Assembly (NCBI GenBank): GCA_030036945.1
Contig: JASHSB010000028.1
Location: forward strand, 1 to 38,116
Origin: Methylovirgula sp.
GTDB lineage: Bacteria; Pseudomonadota; Alphaproteobacteria; Rhizobiales; Beijerinckiaceae
Reading direction: 5' to 3'
DNA: 38,116 nucleotides
Both the position numbers and the translations under genes were made by a program. Numbering within the stretch: the first letter of the stretch is position 1; each line of letters starts with the position of its first letter. The notes below the pieces were generated by a model. The model did not search any database. It saw only the letters and a program-made list of their open reading frames with translations, and had not been told where the DNA came from. Shown piece by piece: positions 36,719 to 38,116 of this stretch.

Positions 36719-37372
36719 ATGTCACTTACGCTCGTCATCGCCAATAAGGCCTATTCCTCCTGGTCGTTTCGGCCGTTCATCCTGATGCGGCATTTCGGCG
36801 TTCCGTTTGCCGAAATCGTGATCCCGCTCGGCGAGGAGACGACGCACGCTGAGATCCTGCGTTATTCGCCGGCCGGCAAATGCCCAGTGCTGCGCGACGG
36901 CGCGCTCTCCGTTTGGGATTCGCTGGCAATTATCGAATATCTCGCCGAACGGTTTCCGGATCTGCCGATCTGGCCGGCCGTGGCCGCGGCGCGGGCTACG
37001 GCGCGTTCGCTTGCCGCCGAAATGCATTCCGGATTTGCGGCGCTGCGCGCCGACCTGCCGATGAACATGTGCCGCGAGGTCAAGCAACGCCGACCGTCCC
37101 CCGAGGCATCCGCCGACATCGAACGCATCGAAGCTGCCTGGGCGGCGGCGCGCCAAGCGTTCGGCGGCAACGGCGGCTTCCTGTTCGGCGATTTCTCGGC
37201 GGCGGACGCGATGTTCGCCCCGGTCGTGAACCGGCTGCACGTTTACGACGTTCCGGTAAGCGCGGCGACGCGCGCCTATATGGATCGCATGATGGCACTG
37301 CCCGCCTACAGCGACTGGCAAAACGGCGCCGCGGCGGAGCGCTGGCGGATCGGCAAATACGAGGATCTCTAG
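36719..37372 (+). CDS. Glutathione S-transferase family protein
   Basis: 217 residues. N-terminal thioredoxin-like domain with the serine-type active site SSWSFRPFILM near the start, then ILRYSPAGKCPVLRDG (glutathione-contacting cis-Pro loop) and DSLAIIEYLAERFPD; the second domain is helical (LFGDFSAADAMFAPVVNRL). The YSSWSFRP pattern is that of a GST group common in alphaproteobacteria. Substrate unknown. It follows the TPR gene by 94 bases. Confidence 0.9.
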   Translation: MSLTLVIANKAYSSWSFRPFILMRHFGVPFAEIVIPLGEETTHAEILRYSPAGKCPVLRDGALSVWDSLAIIEYLAERFPDLPIWPAVAAARATARSLAAEMHSGFAALRADLPMNMCREVKQRRPSPEASADIERIEAAWAAARQAFGGNGGFLFGDFSAADAMFAPVVNRLHVYDVPVSAATRAYMDRMMALPAYSDWQNGAAAERWRIGKYEDL

Positions 37373-37387
37373 CCGCCGCGGCGCGCT

Positions 37388-38116
37388 TCATTTCGAAGAA
37401 TTCGATTTTTCCTTCGCCGCAGCGTGATAATCGCGCCAGATCTTTTTGAGATCGACCGACGGCTTTGGATAGGACATGCCAAAATCCTCCATCGTGTCGG
37501 CGAGAATCCGCGAGACGGCGAGGTCGCGAAACCATTTGTGATCGGCCGGGATCACGTACCACGGGGCATGTTTGGTGCTCGTGGCCCCGATGGCGTCTTC
37601 ATACGCGGCGACGTATTCTTCCCAGTGTTCGCGCTCTTTGTAGTCGGATTCGCTGATCTTCCAGTTGCGCGTCCGATCTTCGAGACGTTGCGCGAACCGG
37701 GCAAGCTGTTCGTCTTTGCTGATGTGCAGGTAGAACTTCACGATATGCGTGTTCTCGTCGGCAAGTCCCACTTCGAATTCGCAGATCCGCCGGTAGCGCG
37801 TCTTCCAGGTCGGTTTGTCGATCCGTTTGTGAACGCGCTCGGCCAGCACCGCCTCGTAATAGGAGCGGTTGAAGATCGCGATCTCGCCGCGCCCCGGCGC
37901 ATGAATGTGTACGCGCCACAGGAAATCGTGGGCGAGTTCCTGCGGCGTCGGCTCCTTGAAGGCGGTGACGGTTGCGCCCTGCGGATTCCAAGCCCCCATG
38001 ACATGGGTGATGGTGCCGTCCTTGCCGCCTGCGTCGGGCGCCTGCAGAACGACGAGCAGCGAGCGTTTGCGCTCGGCGTAAAGCAGCTTTTGCATGTCCG
38101 ACAGTTTCTGCCGGTC
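37388..38116 (-). CDS. ppk2: Polyphosphate kinase 2 family protein, C-terminal part (runs off right edge)
   Basis: The ORF track begins at an internal ATG (38095), but the frame stays open to the window edge as DRQKLSD followed by MQKLLYAERKRSLLVVLQ, so the true start lies outside. PPK2 moves phosphate between polyphosphate and NDP/NMP. Seen: Walker-A-like APDAGGKDGTI, lid-region Arg-rich FLWRVHIHAPGRGEIAIFNRSYYEAVLAERVH (Walker B NRSYYE), and the C-terminal ISESDYKEREHWEEY and WYVIPADHKWFRDL. The Walker A region has AP before DAGGKDG where relatives mostly have GM before DA/DS. The class (I or III) cannot be assigned safely from this fragment. Confidence 0.93.
   Translation of the reverse strand, partial: DRQKLSDMQKLLYAERKRSLLVVLQAPDAGGKDGTITHVMGAWNPQGATVTAFKEPTPQELAHDFLWRVHIHAPGRGEIAIFNRSYYEAVLAERVHKRIDKPTWKTRYRRICEFEVGLADENTHIVKFYLHISKDEQLARFAQRLEDRTRNWKISESDYKEREHWEEYVAAYEDAIGATSTKHAPWYVIPADHKWFRDLAVSRILADTMEDFGMSYPKPSVDLKKIWRDYHAAAKEKSNSSK

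Overview
The window is a 38 kb, GC-rich (about 60%) stretch of a chromosome from an alphaproteobacterium, most likely of the order Hyphomicrobiales (Rhizobiales). The grounds are the alphaproteobacterial type of many proteins (ThrB, GyrA with its C-terminal insertion, GCS2-type GshA, citramalate synthase, Tgt/QueA), the local gene orders tgt-queA-ppi-ppi-coaD-gyrA-ssb, ubiA/rsmE/gshA, psd-pssA and infA-maf-yacG, a GTTC-N7-GTTC LexA box, and the interspersed palindromes typical of these genomes. I saw no rRNA, tRNA, CRISPR, prophage or complete insertion sequence. The genus cannot be told from the sequence.

Region 1 (1-9.8 kb), mostly minus strand: the start of homoserine kinase (thrB) behind a DUF502 membrane protein; an intergenic stretch with a structured, plus-strand candidate small RNA; then tgt-queA (tRNA queuosine), two cyclophilins (ppiB-like, ppiA), coaD, gyrA and ssb. 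A plus-strand Rieske iron-sulfur gene (petA) without cytochrome b or c1 sits between the two cyclophilin genes.

Region 2 (9.8-18.3 kb), DNA repair plus accessory remnants: a LexA-type box lies upstream of ssb. A secreted hypothetical gene broken by two frame changes, and dctA, separate ssb from uvrA. uvrA carries an in-frame palindromic-repeat insertion. Behind it come a TadG-like gene stopped by an internal TAA, a strong terminator, cimA, and a DUF559 nuclease-like gene also stopped by a single TAA and flanked on both sides by CCCTCTCCC palindromes.

Region 3 (18.3-25.9 kb): cysS, whose 3' part is clearly AT-richer than its 5' part; a small exported hypothetical; ubiA with an upstream exported hypothetical; rsmE; a short porin-signature protein; gshA; an orphan Flp-type pilin preceded by an intrinsic terminator; and a DUF937 protein.

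Region 4 (25.9-38.1 kb): trmFO and a LOG-family gene on the minus strand, then a long plus-strand run: LysM protein, Atm1-type ABC exporter, a 19-bp perfect palindrome, psd-pssA (phosphatidylethanolamine synthesis), infA-maf-yacG, a YdcF/ElyC-type protein, a TPR protein and a glutathione transferase. The window ends inside a PPK2-family polyphosphate kinase on the minus strand.

Most of the window is housekeeping. The accessory signals that stand out are the CCCTCTCCC palindrome family (inside uvrA, after gyrA, and around the DUF559 remnant), the candidate structured RNA near 1.2-1.4 kb, the isolated Rieske gene, the mosaic cysS, and three decayed genes between 10 and 18.2 kb. I did not find a convincing complete new multi-gene system. 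The nearest candidate is a possible partnership between DUF559 nucleases and the CCCTCTCCC palindromes, which is a hypothesis.
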